From NCBI GenBank assembly GCA_041661965.1, contig JBAZTH010000001.1, positions 248,001-312,000 of the forward strand: 64,000 bases of DNA, given 5' to 3'. The notes below the pieces were generated by a model, which worked only from the letters and a program-made list of their open reading frames with translations, was not told the DNA's origin and did not search any database. This DNA comes from Candidatus Margulisiibacteriota bacterium (GTDB taxonomy: Bacteria; Margulisbacteria; WOR-1; O2-12-FULL-45-9; XYB2-FULL-48-7). Both the position numbers and the translations under genes were made by a program. Below are positions 48,348 through 55,469 of this stretch, in pieces (position 1 is the stretch's first letter; every line of letters begins with the position of its first letter).

Positions 48348-50279
48348 ATGCCAGATATAGTTCATGTGACTTATTCACAAACAGGGCAAAGTTCTAAAAC
48401 TAACGCTTTAGGCATGCGTGAAATGCAAGAGAAAGCATTCCAGTCAAGGGATGCTCAGTACTTGTTACTAAAAGCGCCTCCTGCCTCGGGTAAGTCGAGG
48501 GCATTAATGTTTATTGCCCTTGATAAGATTATGCATCAGGGGCTTAAAAAAGTGATTGTCGCGGTTCCAGAAAGGTCGATCGCGGGATCATTCAGTAAGA
48601 CGAATTTAAAGGATTATGGATACTTTGCCGATTGGGACCCAAATCCTAACTACAATCTTTGCACCCCCGGGCTCGATGGGAGCAAAACAAAAGTGCAAGC
48701 TTTTAAGAACTTTCTGGATAATGATGAGAAGATTATGATCTGTACTCACGCAACGCTGCGTTTTGCCTATGAAGAAGTGGATGAATCAAGGTTCAACAAT
48801 ATTCTATTGGTTATAGATGAGTTCCATCATGTGTCGGCAGATTACGATAGCCGCTTGGGTGAGGTGTTGCGCTCAATTATGCAACATACAAGTGCTCATG
48901 TTTTTGCTATGACCGGCTCATATTTTCGCGGAGACACTGTGCCTGTCCTCTTGCCAGAAGATGAGGCCAAATTTACTAAGGTAACTTATAACTATTATGA
49001 ACAGCTAAATGGCTACATATATTTAAAATCGCTTGGTATTGGTTACCATTTTTATCAAGGCCAATATACTTCAGCCATAATGGATATATTAGACACAAAC
49101 AAGAAAACTATTTTACACATACCAAACGTAAACTCTGGGGAATCGACTAAGGATAAGCATAATGAAGTCGATACTATATTAGATGCTATTGGGGAAGTTC
49201 AAAGAGTAGACCCCGACACACAAGTTATATATGTGAAACGGCATGGAGACGGTAGAATACTTAAGGTTGCTGATCTGGTAAATGATAATCCAAGCGATCG
49301 AGACAAGATTATTACCTACCTCCGCAACATGAAAACACTTGAAGATATGGATCTAATAATTGCATTAGGCATGGCAAAAGAGGGTTTTGACTGGCCATTT
49401 TGCGAGCATGCATTAACTGTTGGCTATAGAGGTTCTTTGACAGAAATTATTCAGATAATTGGGCGTTGTACAAGAGATAGCAGCAATAAAAGCCATGCCC
49501 AGTTCACGAATTTAATCGCTCAGCCTGATGCCGCAGACGCTTTAGTAAAGCTATCTGTGAATAATATGCTGAAAGCTATAACGGCCTCTCTATTAATGGA
49601 GCAGGTATTGGCGCCAAACTTTAAGTTTAAAACCAAACTATCAGATGAGGACAAGTCCGCTCCTAGTGAAATCAAAATTAGAGGACTCAAGCTGCCAAGC
49701 TCAAAGAGAGTAAACGACATAATTGAATCTGATTTGAATGATTTAAAAGCAACCATCTTGCAGGACGACACAATGTTGAAGGCAATGCCTGGTAATGTTG
49801 ATCCTGAAGTAATCAATAAGGTGTTAATCCCCAAGATTATTAAGCTTAGGTATCCTGACTTGTCAGAAGAGGAGGCAGAAGAGGTTCGTCAGTATGTGGT
49901 TGTTGATTCCGCGATCAAAACCAGCGAAATAAAGGATTCGGGGGGGAAAAGATTTGTCAGAATGGCTGGTCAATTTGTAAACATTGATGACCTTCATATA
50001 GATCTAATCGATAAGATCAATCCTTTTCAAAAAGCGTTTGAAATACTATCAAAATCAGTAACGACAAGGGTTTTAAAGGTTATTCAAGATGCTATTGAGG
50101 CCACAAGAATTCAAATGACTATGGAAGAAGCAGTAATACTCTGGCCGAAAATCAATGAATTTGTTAAAACATTCAATAGGCAGCCAGGTATCCAATCCTC
50201 GGACCCGTTAGAAAGAAGAATGGCGGAAGGAATTATCTATTTAAAGGATCAAAAGCGAAGAAAGCAAAATGGACAATAA
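48348..50279 (+). CDS. DExH-box helicase of the restriction-like set
   Basis: 643 aa, superfamily 2. Walker A KAPPASGKSRALM (residues 40-52), DEFHHV as motif II, TGSYFRG as motif III, and IIGRCTRDSSNK as motif VI. The C-terminal 230 residues are family-specific. It starts two bases after the methyltransferase stop and overlaps the nuclease start by 11 bases, so the three are translationally linked. By analogy to type I and type III restriction enzymes it probably translocates on unmodified DNA to activate cleavage. Confidence 0.88.
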   Translation: MPDIVHVTYSQTGQSSKTNALGMREMQEKAFQSRDAQYLLLKAPPASGKSRALMFIALDKIMHQGLKKVIVAVPERSIAGSFSKTNLKDYGYFADWDPNPNYNLCTPGLDGSKTKVQAFKNFLDNDEKIMICTHATLRFAYEEVDESRFNNILLVIDEFHHVSADYDSRLGEVLRSIMQHTSAHVFAMTGSYFRGDTVPVLLPEDEAKFTKVTYNYYEQLNGYIYLKSLGIGYHFYQGQYTSAIMDILDTNKKTILHIPNVNSGESTKDKHNEVDTILDAIGEVQRVDPDTQVIYVKRHGDGRILKVADLVNDNPSDRDKIITYLRNMKTLEDMDLIIALGMAKEGFDWPFCEHALTVGYRGSLTEIIQIIGRCTRDSSNKSHAQFTNLIAQPDAADALVKLSVNNMLKAITASLLMEQVLAPNFKFKTKLSDEDKSAPSEIKIRGLKLPSSKRVNDIIESDLNDLKATILQDDTMLKAMPGNVDPEVINKVLIPKIIKLRYPDLSEEEAEEVRQYVVVDSAIKTSEIKDSGGKRFVRMAGQFVNIDDLHIDLIDKINPFQKAFEILSKSVTTRVLKVIQDAIEATRIQMTMEEAVILWPKINEFVKTFNRQPGIQSSDPLERRMAEGIIYLKDQKRRKQNGQ

Positions 50280-51462
50280 TAGGATACTGGAAGAAATATT
50301 CAACAATGACCCGTTGGGTTTATTAAATATTAAGCCAACGTCTTCGCCACAGCAGAGTAAGGATGAAAGACTCATTGCGACATTTTATAAAATTAATGAA
50401 TTCTATGAAAAGAACAACCGTGAGCCCCAACAAGATGGGAGTATCCAAGAATATCAATTATATGCAAGATTAAAGGCCATTAGGGACGACCGGTCAAAAA
50501 GTAAAATGCTTGTTCCTTACGATAACCATCTTCTGCTGAATGTCGAGCATAAACAAATTAATACATTGGAGGATGTTGTAAAAGATGATGTGTTAGGGCT
50601 GCTTGAAGATGATTCCGAAGGCTTATTTAATATTAAGCACATTGGGGTCCAGGATGAAAGAGCGAGCGCTGATTTTGTTGCCCAGCGGAAACCATGTAAA
50701 GACTTCGATAAATACGAGCCAATATTTAGGGCGGTCCAGGAGGATTTGGCGCAGGGTAAGAGAAAAATAATCATGTTTAAGGAAGATGTCCTTCGGGAGG
50801 GCGGCTTTTATGTCCACAATGGCGTTTTGCTCCAATTGGAAAAAGTTGAATTTAAGCAAGGGGTGGCCCCGTTCAAAAGTGGGGATAGATTACGGAAGGA
50901 TGGCAGGACAAGAGTAATATTTGAAAATGGAACAGAGTCCAATATGCTCTATCGCTCCCTATATAAAGCTTTGCTTGCAAATGGAAGGGCAGTATCAGAA
51001 AACGTAGATCGTGTAAATGAGAGCTTTGTTGAGAGATTTAGTAATATTACTAATGAGGACGAAGCGGCCGGTTATATCTATATACTCAAGTCGAAAAGCG
51101 AAAAAAAGGAGATCAGGGAAATAAAACATCTCTATAAGATAGGATATTCAAAGACAACAGTTGAGGATAGGATTATCAATGCTAATCAGGACCCAACATA
51201 TTTAATGGCTGATGTGCAAGTTCTTATGGTCTTTAAGTGTTTCAACCTTAACCCCCAGAAGCTTGAAATGTTGCTACATAACTTTTTTGGTAAATCCTGT
51301 TTGAATATTGATGTGTTTGATGCGGTTGGTATTCGGCATACTCCAAGAGAATGGTTTATTGCCCCTTTGTCAGCAATTGAACAAGCAATAAAACTTATAA
51401 TAAGTGGTGAAATAGTTAATTATAGATATGATGGGGACAACGAGATTATCATTAATCGGTAA
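50269..51462 (+). CDS. GIY-YIG nuclease (T5orf172-type) of the restriction-like set
   Basis: 397 aa. The C-terminal domain (about 265-385) has AGYIYILKSKS, HLYKIGYSKTTVEDRI, QKLEMLLHNFFG and the final REWFIAPL, matching the T5orf172/MUG113 GIY-YIG nucleases with the two tyrosines, the arginine and the glutamate in place. The N-terminal 250 residues (with EIFNNDPLGLLNI, NEFYEKNNREPQ) are specific to nucleases found next to such helicases. It overlaps the helicase end by 11 bases. Most likely the cutting subunit of the methyltransferase-helicase-nuclease system. Confidence 0.86.
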   Translation: MDNNRILEEIFNNDPLGLLNIKPTSSPQQSKDERLIATFYKINEFYEKNNREPQQDGSIQEYQLYARLKAIRDDRSKSKMLVPYDNHLLLNVEHKQINTLEDVVKDDVLGLLEDDSEGLFNIKHIGVQDERASADFVAQRKPCKDFDKYEPIFRAVQEDLAQGKRKIIMFKEDVLREGGFYVHNGVLLQLEKVEFKQGVAPFKSGDRLRKDGRTRVIFENGTESNMLYRSLYKALLANGRAVSENVDRVNESFVERFSNITNEDEAAGYIYILKSKSEKKEIREIKHLYKIGYSKTTVEDRIINANQDPTYLMADVQVLMVFKCFNLNPQKLEMLLHNFFGKSCLNIDVFDAVGIRHTPREWFIAPLSAIEQAIKLIISGEIVNYRYDGDNEIIINR

Positions 51463-51649
51463 TAAAAACGACCAAATTAGGTTTAATGTTGGATGTAGAA
51501 GAAGGTGCAGGGTTGAAAATACTTTTATTGTGCTGGCTTTGATGGAGAGTTCCCTGTTTTTATGGTGAAGACTACTCCGTCACTATCCTCATCACGTTCT
51601 TTACTAAGAATGTGAGCTGTTTTTGATCGCAAAATGACTAATTATTAAA

Positions 51650-52618
51650 TCAGCTGGAAAAGGGCAATGCAACCATATGTTTGCTTAAAGGAGTGCCTTC
51701 GTCGTGCAATGAAAATTGTTCATATTCCCATTTCCCATTTTTACATATACTACTTTTTGTTAAGCTGAATGATTTATGATGCCCGCTATTTCTAAAGAAC
51801 CCTTTTCGCTTATTTTGCTTAAGTAATATCTGTCTAATAGGGGTTGCAATATTGTATTTAAATGAGCCTTTATCGCATTGGAAAACACAGGCCTTAAAAG
51901 CTCCTAGTAATAAATCGGTTATTTGTAATAGATGTGCGCGATTTTGGTCGGAGCAATCCGGGCTTTTGTGATTGCTCAAAATTGGAATAATATCCATGCT
52001 ATGATCGAAATCAATAAAAGCTTCTTTATCGGGATGTAAGCGACCAATAATTCGTTTCTTATCGAGAGGCCGGCTCCAGCCTATTCCATCCGTGTAAAAA
52101 CCAGTCAGCTTAACTTTGTGATCATCGCCGAACAAAAAATGAAGGCCGCTTTTTAGTCCAATTCGTAAAAGCGTTTCAACTTTCCTTGTATATATTTCTG
52201 TCTTATCAGCTGAGCCGTAATAAAGCGAACTCATTGTTGATGTGTTCCTTTTAAAAAATAGAACAAATTTACAACATGGGGGAATAATACCCCAGAGATG
52301 CTTATTGTGTCTTTTACTGCGTAAAGCATCTTCCATTAGTATTAAAATATCTTTTGCCGTTTTATGCTTAATATTTTCTGTTGTTCCAGTTAAATCATTG
52401 TAATGCAGTTTGCTGTCATTGTTATACTTAGCTCTGATCTTGCCTATCTGTGAGAGGATTATAGGTTTTATTCTGGTTGGAATAAATAAAAAAGCATGTA
52501 TTACGTGGTTATCTTTGCTTTCATCGTGATAAACCTCATATTCGTCCCACTCGGGGAAAATATTGTACGGTTTTATATTGAATAATGTGTCCATAAAGAT
52601 AAAGCCCCACTTTTTCAA
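51650..52618 (-). CDS. DUF3800-like protein, possible RNase H-fold nuclease
   Basis: 322 aa. EVYHDESKDNHVIHAFLFI near residue 28 resembles the start of DUF3800 proteins (DES motif) and LLQITDLLLGAFKACV near residue 232 resembles their conserved Q-I-A-D-L-L-G motif; the family has a predicted RNase H-like fold. A further acidic FYTDGIG lies between. It converges on the nuclease gene, 187 bases away. DUF3800 genes are often in defence islands. Recognition rests on the two motifs only, so moderate confidence. Confidence 0.6.
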   Translation of the reverse strand: MKKWGFIFMDTLFNIKPYNIFPEWDEYEVYHDESKDNHVIHAFLFIPTRIKPIILSQIGKIRAKYNNDSKLHYNDLTGTTENIKHKTAKDILILMEDALRSKRHNKHLWGIIPPCCKFVLFFKRNTSTMSSLYYGSADKTEIYTRKVETLLRIGLKSGLHFLFGDDHKVKLTGFYTDGIGWSRPLDKKRIIGRLHPDKEAFIDFDHSMDIIPILSNHKSPDCSDQNRAHLLQITDLLLGAFKACVFQCDKGSFKYNIATPIRQILLKQNKRKGFFRNSGHHKSFSLTKSSICKNGKWEYEQFSLHDEGTPLSKHMVALPFSS

Positions 52619-52943
52619 GTCTTTCTTTGTGTAGCTAGAACTAGCTAGCAGGCATCATTTTCCCTTCTCCCAGCTTCTCCATTGTAGCATTTTTCCGCCT
52701 ATACCCTGTCAAGGGGTCGCTCGCAGATATACATCAATAAAAATCTAATGTAGCTCGCGCCCCTCTGCTCCAGTCGTCCTCGACTCGCCCTCACATTAAA
52801 TCAATGAAGCATTATAGTTCGGGCTTGCTCGTCCTCTTTTCGCGCCCTCCACCGATCCGCTCGTTATCCCTCGCGGATCGGCTCCGGGTGACAGGGGCGA
52901 AAAAATGCTATTGGCATGGCATCTTTTTTGGGAGGTGTCGCTT
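52619..52943. other. Non-coding pyrimidine-rich stretch with a hairpin
   Basis: No gene seen. A 9-bp stem CCGATCCGC / GCGGATCGG (52852-52860 and 52873-52881, 12-base loop) precedes the SLOG-like gene. Base composition changes within this stretch from AT-rich to strongly C/T-rich on the plus strand. Confidence 0.5.
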
Positions 52944-53471
52944 ATGGTACGTGTCGTTGGCTTCATTGGTTCCCGCTCCTTGCCCGCTTCATTTTCTCCT
53001 CTTGTTTCCTCGTCCGTTTCCCTCTTTTTGTCCCGTGGCTTCCGGGTTGCTTCCGGTGGCGCTTTGGGGGCTGATTCATTCGCCCTCTCTGCCTTGCTCC
53101 GGCAGGGGGCCGCTTCTTCCGGGGTGCTATTCTCCGCTTGGCAGTCCGCTTCTGGGTTCCCTGCTTCGGTTCGTCCCCAGGTCAGCCGGTTCCTTGCTTC
53201 CGGCGGCCAGGTCGTTTGGGGTTCTGCTTCGCCCGGCGCGTCCCGCCAGCAGGCTGTCTCCGCGCTTTTGGGCCGCAACCGGCGGCTGGCCTCTTCCTGT
53301 TCGGTTCTGGTGGCTTTCCTCTTCGGTCCTTCCCGCGGCTCCCTTTTTACGGTGCGTCAGGCGGTTAGCCGTGGCGTTCCGGTGGTGGTTTTCCTTTGCG
53401 GGGGCGGGGCTGCTTTGCCCCCTGATCTAGCCAGGCACTGTTTTATTTTCAACAAAAAGGAGGTGCTTTAG
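52944..53471 (+). CDS. SLOG/DprA-like Rossmann-fold protein with very low adenine content
   Basis: 175 aa. VRVVGFIGSRSLP, GFRVASGGALGADSFALSALL and GSLFTVRQAVSRGVPVVVF give the nucleotide-binding Rossmann layout of DprA/YspA-like (SLOG) proteins; such domains often sense nucleotides in defence systems. The ATG at 52944 follows GGGAGGTG (52930-52937). Serine, valine, leucine and alanine dominate because the coding strand is extremely rich in C and T and nearly free of A, unlike any neighbour. It overlaps the next GTG start by one base. Confidence 0.72.
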   Translation: MVRVVGFIGSRSLPASFSPLVSSSVSLFLSRGFRVASGGALGADSFALSALLRQGAASSGVLFSAWQSASGFPASVRPQVSRFLASGGQVVWGSASPGASRQQAVSALLGRNRRLASSCSVLVAFLFGPSRGSLFTVRQAVSRGVPVVVFLCGGGAALPPDLARHCFIFNKKEVL

Positions 53472-53650
53472 TGGCTATTTCAGTTTTGTCCCCATGTCTG
53501 CAGTGCGGCAGCTTACTGCCAGGAGTTAGATGCCGTCCTCACAATCGGACCAGATGCGCCCGGTTTCTTAACTATGTTCAGTCTCTTAGCAAAAACCGCG
53601 CCCACCACATTCTGATCAAAGAATTGAAAGAATTAATTATCAAAAATTAA
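53471..53650 (+). CDS. Small Cys-rich protein (59 aa), probable zinc binder
   Basis: Starts with GTG at 53471 after AGGAGGTG (53457-53464), overlapping the previous stop by one base. The protein begins MAISVLSPCLQCGSLLPGV and continues RCRPHNRTRCARF: a CxxC pair and two further cysteines with a histidine form a plausible zinc ribbon. The C-terminal half is basic and helical (ILIKELKELIIKN). No family recognised; the coupling suggests it works with the SLOG-like protein. Confidence 0.6.
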   Translation: MAISVLSPCLQCGSLLPGVRCRPHNRTRCARFLNYVQSLSKNRAHHILIKELKELIIKN

Positions 53651-53652
53651 GA

Positions 53653-53691
53653 TTGATCATTGTTTGGTTATTGCGTCTTGGTTATTGGTTA
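53653..53691 (+). repeat. 39-bp T/G-rich repeat, single unit
   Basis: Begins TTGATCATTGTTTGGTTATT and ends CTTGGTTATTGGTTA, in register with the units at 44552 and 45032. It lies eight bases before the AGGAGGTG of the gene at 53714. Confidence 0.78.
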
Positions 53692-53713
53692 TTTAAAAAA
53701 GGAGGTGTTTCAG

Positions 53714-53887
53714 ATGAGAAGATGTTCTGTTTGCCGGGCATTGCTGACCCCTTGCAACGAGGGGCTTGATCATATCGGCTTCGAGCCGTACACGCTCAAC
53801 CGGGTGGTCTTCATTTGCCAGGGTTGCTTGAACTCGATCCAAAATCAGATCGAATATGGCATATCTTATCAATATGCCGAGGTTTGA
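53714..53887 (+). CDS. Small zinc-ribbon protein (57 aa)
   Basis: Two CxxC pairs, RRCSVCRALLTPC near the start and FICQGCLNSIQ near residue 36, form a classic zinc ribbon or knuckle. AAGGAGGTG (53699-53707) precedes the ATG. It lies between two copies of the 39-bp repeat, and a terminator follows the stop codon. Function unknown; small zinc ribbons of this type are often nucleic-acid binders. Confidence 0.72.
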   Translation: MRRCSVCRALLTPCNEGLDHIGFEPYTLNRVVFICQGCLNSIQNQIEYGISYQYAEV

Positions 53888-53897
53888 TCCCATCAGG

Positions 53898-53937
53898 CCC
53901 GCTTCCTTCCACCAAAGGGAAGCGGGTCATTTTTTTG
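53898..53937 (+). terminator. Rho-independent terminator
   Basis: Stem CCCGCTTCC / GGAAGCGGG (53898-53906 and 53918-53926) followed by TCA and a run of T. Confidence 0.75.
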
Positions 53938-53966
53938 GTGATTATCTCTTGGTTATTTAGTGGTCA

Positions 53967-54005
53967 TTGAATTTTGTTTGGTAATTGTTTCTTGGTAATT
54001 GGTTA
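53967..54005 (+). repeat. 39-bp T/G-rich repeat, single unit
   Basis: Begins TTGAATTTTGTTTGGTAATT and ends CTTGGTAATTGGTTA. It lies about ten bases before GGGAGT of the gene at 54029 and directly after a terminator. Confidence 0.8.
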
Positions 54006-54028
54006 TTTAAAAAAGGGAGTTGGTAAAA

Positions 54029-54427
54029 ATGGGTGAGTATATTAAAAACATTGCGACCGGGGAAGAGATAAAGATCGGGGTCATGGATAATTGCTTTTTT
54101 AGTCGGGCGGAGATCAAGGAGTGGCTGTTCGATCCCGATTGGGTCGGTTGGTATGCCGGCAAGGAAGAGGCCGGGACGCTTGAGTCGTTTTACGACAATC
54201 CCGGTACTTTATACGATGGGATTCCGGGGTTGATCCGGAAAGATTTCGCGATCCTTGTCCCTTTGGGCGATTTGGAAGTTTGCGATCATCGCAAAGTTGA
54301 TGTTTGGAAGAAAGGGAAGCGCGGGACTGGCTATCAATACACGGTTGAGTGCGAATTTAAGGGGAAGAACGAGCTGTGGGCGGCAGTTGGGCAATTTTTG
54401 CTTGCGATTGTTGCGACACTTTATTGA
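54029..54427 (+). CDS. Protein of unknown function (132 aa)
   Basis: Begins MGEYIKNIATGEEIKIGVMD and contains FFSRAEIKEWLFDPDWVGWYAG and a hydrophobic C terminus (LWAAVGQFLLAIVATLY). No family recognised; mostly soluble and rich in aromatic residues. The ATG at 54029 is preferred over an in-frame TTG nine bases upstream because GGGAGT lies eight bases before it. It is headed by a 39-bp repeat and followed, with overlapping TTGA, by a 31-residue open frame. Confidence 0.65.
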   Translation: MGEYIKNIATGEEIKIGVMDNCFFSRAEIKEWLFDPDWVGWYAGKEEAGTLESFYDNPGTLYDGIPGLIRKDFAILVPLGDLEVCDHRKVDVWKKGKRGTGYQYTVECEFKGKNELWAAVGQFLLAIVATLY

Positions 54428-54519
54428 GTCTTCCCCAGGAGTTGATTAATAAAGCCTTAGAGCAAATGAGTCCGGACCAGCGAGAGTATCTTACGCCGTT
54501 GCTAAAAGGGAGATCCTGA
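54424..54519 (+). CDS. Possible very small protein (31 aa)
   Basis: TTG start overlapping the previous stop (TTGA). The peptide contains LPQELINKALEQMSPDQREY and ends LLKGRS, a regular amphipathic composition, and a strong terminator follows six bases later. The CCCAGGAG inside the frame is not positioned to serve it. It could be a translationally coupled small protein or chance. Confidence 0.35.
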   Translation: MSLPQELINKALEQMSPDQREYLTPLLKGRS

Positions 54520-54524
54520 TCCAT

Positions 54525-54551
54525 AAAGGGGGCGGAAGCGCCCCCTTTTTT
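54525..54551 (+). terminator. Rho-independent terminator
   Basis: Stem GGGGGCG / CGCCCCC (54528-54534 and 54539-54545) with a GAAG tetraloop and six T residues. Confidence 0.88.
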
Positions 54552-54635
54552 GTGGTCGCCGGTATATTTGACAACTCAAGCGATGAGTTGTATCATATGG
54601 TAACAAGTAGTAATAAGTAGTAGGAGGCGGTAGCA

Positions 54636-55457
54636 ATGAGTAGCCTGGTTGTTGGTAAATCGTGGCTGACATTGGAAGAGCTTTCCCAGTATCTTTGTTT
54701 CAGCAAAGAGAAGATATATTTACTGCTAAAAGCCAGACAAATTCCAGCGGTGAAAGTCGGACGGCACTGGCGCTTTAACCGGCAACATATCGATGAATGG
54801 TTAATAAGTTTAACCCCATCCGTAGAACAAAAACCGGAGAACACGGAAAAACAACAATATTCAGCTTCGTTGGGGATTGTCGGGCCTGCTGGGTCGATCA
54901 AAGTTGTCTTGCAAAAAGAAGTTGTTGATCCAAAACTCCAAAACGATTTATGGGCAACCTATCACGATACTTTTGAAAGAAACAAGGAAAAGGCGGCCCA
55001 AGATCAGCGTTCTTACGATCGATCGACTTTTATTGACGCGTTAACCGATCCGGATTATCTTAAATTCGTTCTGGTCAAAGACGATTCGATCAAGGGCTTA
55101 AGTTTGGCGACCAATAATTTAGATAAGGCCCGTATTGTTTACATGAATCCGGAATACTTCAAAACCCGATACCCCAATTTTGCTCAAGCCGGAAAAATCT
55201 TTTATGTTACCGCTCTAAGCGTGATCTCCGGCTTTCATGAATTAAAGGGAATCAATGAGCTTTTGACGACCATGATCCATTTTATCGACCAAAACGAAGC
55301 GGTCGTCGCCTTTGATTATTCGGAAAATAAAAATCATTTTCTCCCTGATCTGATCCAACTGCTGGCCAGGCGGAATAATATCCCGGTGATCGGCAATAAA
55401 CTGGATGCACAGGTCTATTTTGAAATATATGGTGAAAAAAACCGTCAGCCGGAGTAA
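54636..55457 (+). CDS. Excisionase-type HTH protein with acyltransferase-like C-terminal domain
   Basis: 273 aa. Residues 5-58 are a MerR/excisionase-type helix-turn-helix (WLTLEELSQYLCFSKEKIYLLL, partly shown, then IPAVKVGRHWRFNRQHIDEWL). After a linker the remaining 190 residues (LVKDDSIKGLSLATNN, VTALSVISGFHELKGINELLTTM) have the strand-helix order of GNAT-type acyltransferases, but I do not see a clear acetyl-CoA P-loop, so this is tentative. The ATG follows TAGGAGGCGG (54622-54631). A histidine kinase gene follows 12 bases later, so the protein may take part in the same signalling pathway. Confidence 0.72.
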   Translation: MSSLVVGKSWLTLEELSQYLCFSKEKIYLLLKARQIPAVKVGRHWRFNRQHIDEWLISLTPSVEQKPENTEKQQYSASLGIVGPAGSIKVVLQKEVVDPKLQNDLWATYHDTFERNKEKAAQDQRSYDRSTFIDALTDPDYLKFVLVKDDSIKGLSLATNNLDKARIVYMNPEYFKTRYPNFAQAGKIFYVTALSVISGFHELKGINELLTTMIHFIDQNEAVVAFDYSENKNHFLPDLIQLLARRNNIPVIGNKLDAQVYFEIYGEKNRQPE

Positions 55458-55469
55458 AATTAGTCGTAG

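Noticed and set aside
52796..53278. Minus-strand open frame opposite the SLOG-like gene
   Set aside because: Its open state follows from the adenine-poor plus strand (no T-rich stops on the minus strand); the product is a biased Glu/Arg/Pro/Ala string and no start signal is seen.
44552..54005. 39-bp repeats as a CRISPR array
   Set aside because: Only one site has two units and they abut without spacers; the other units are separated by genes, are not palindromic, and no cas genes are present.
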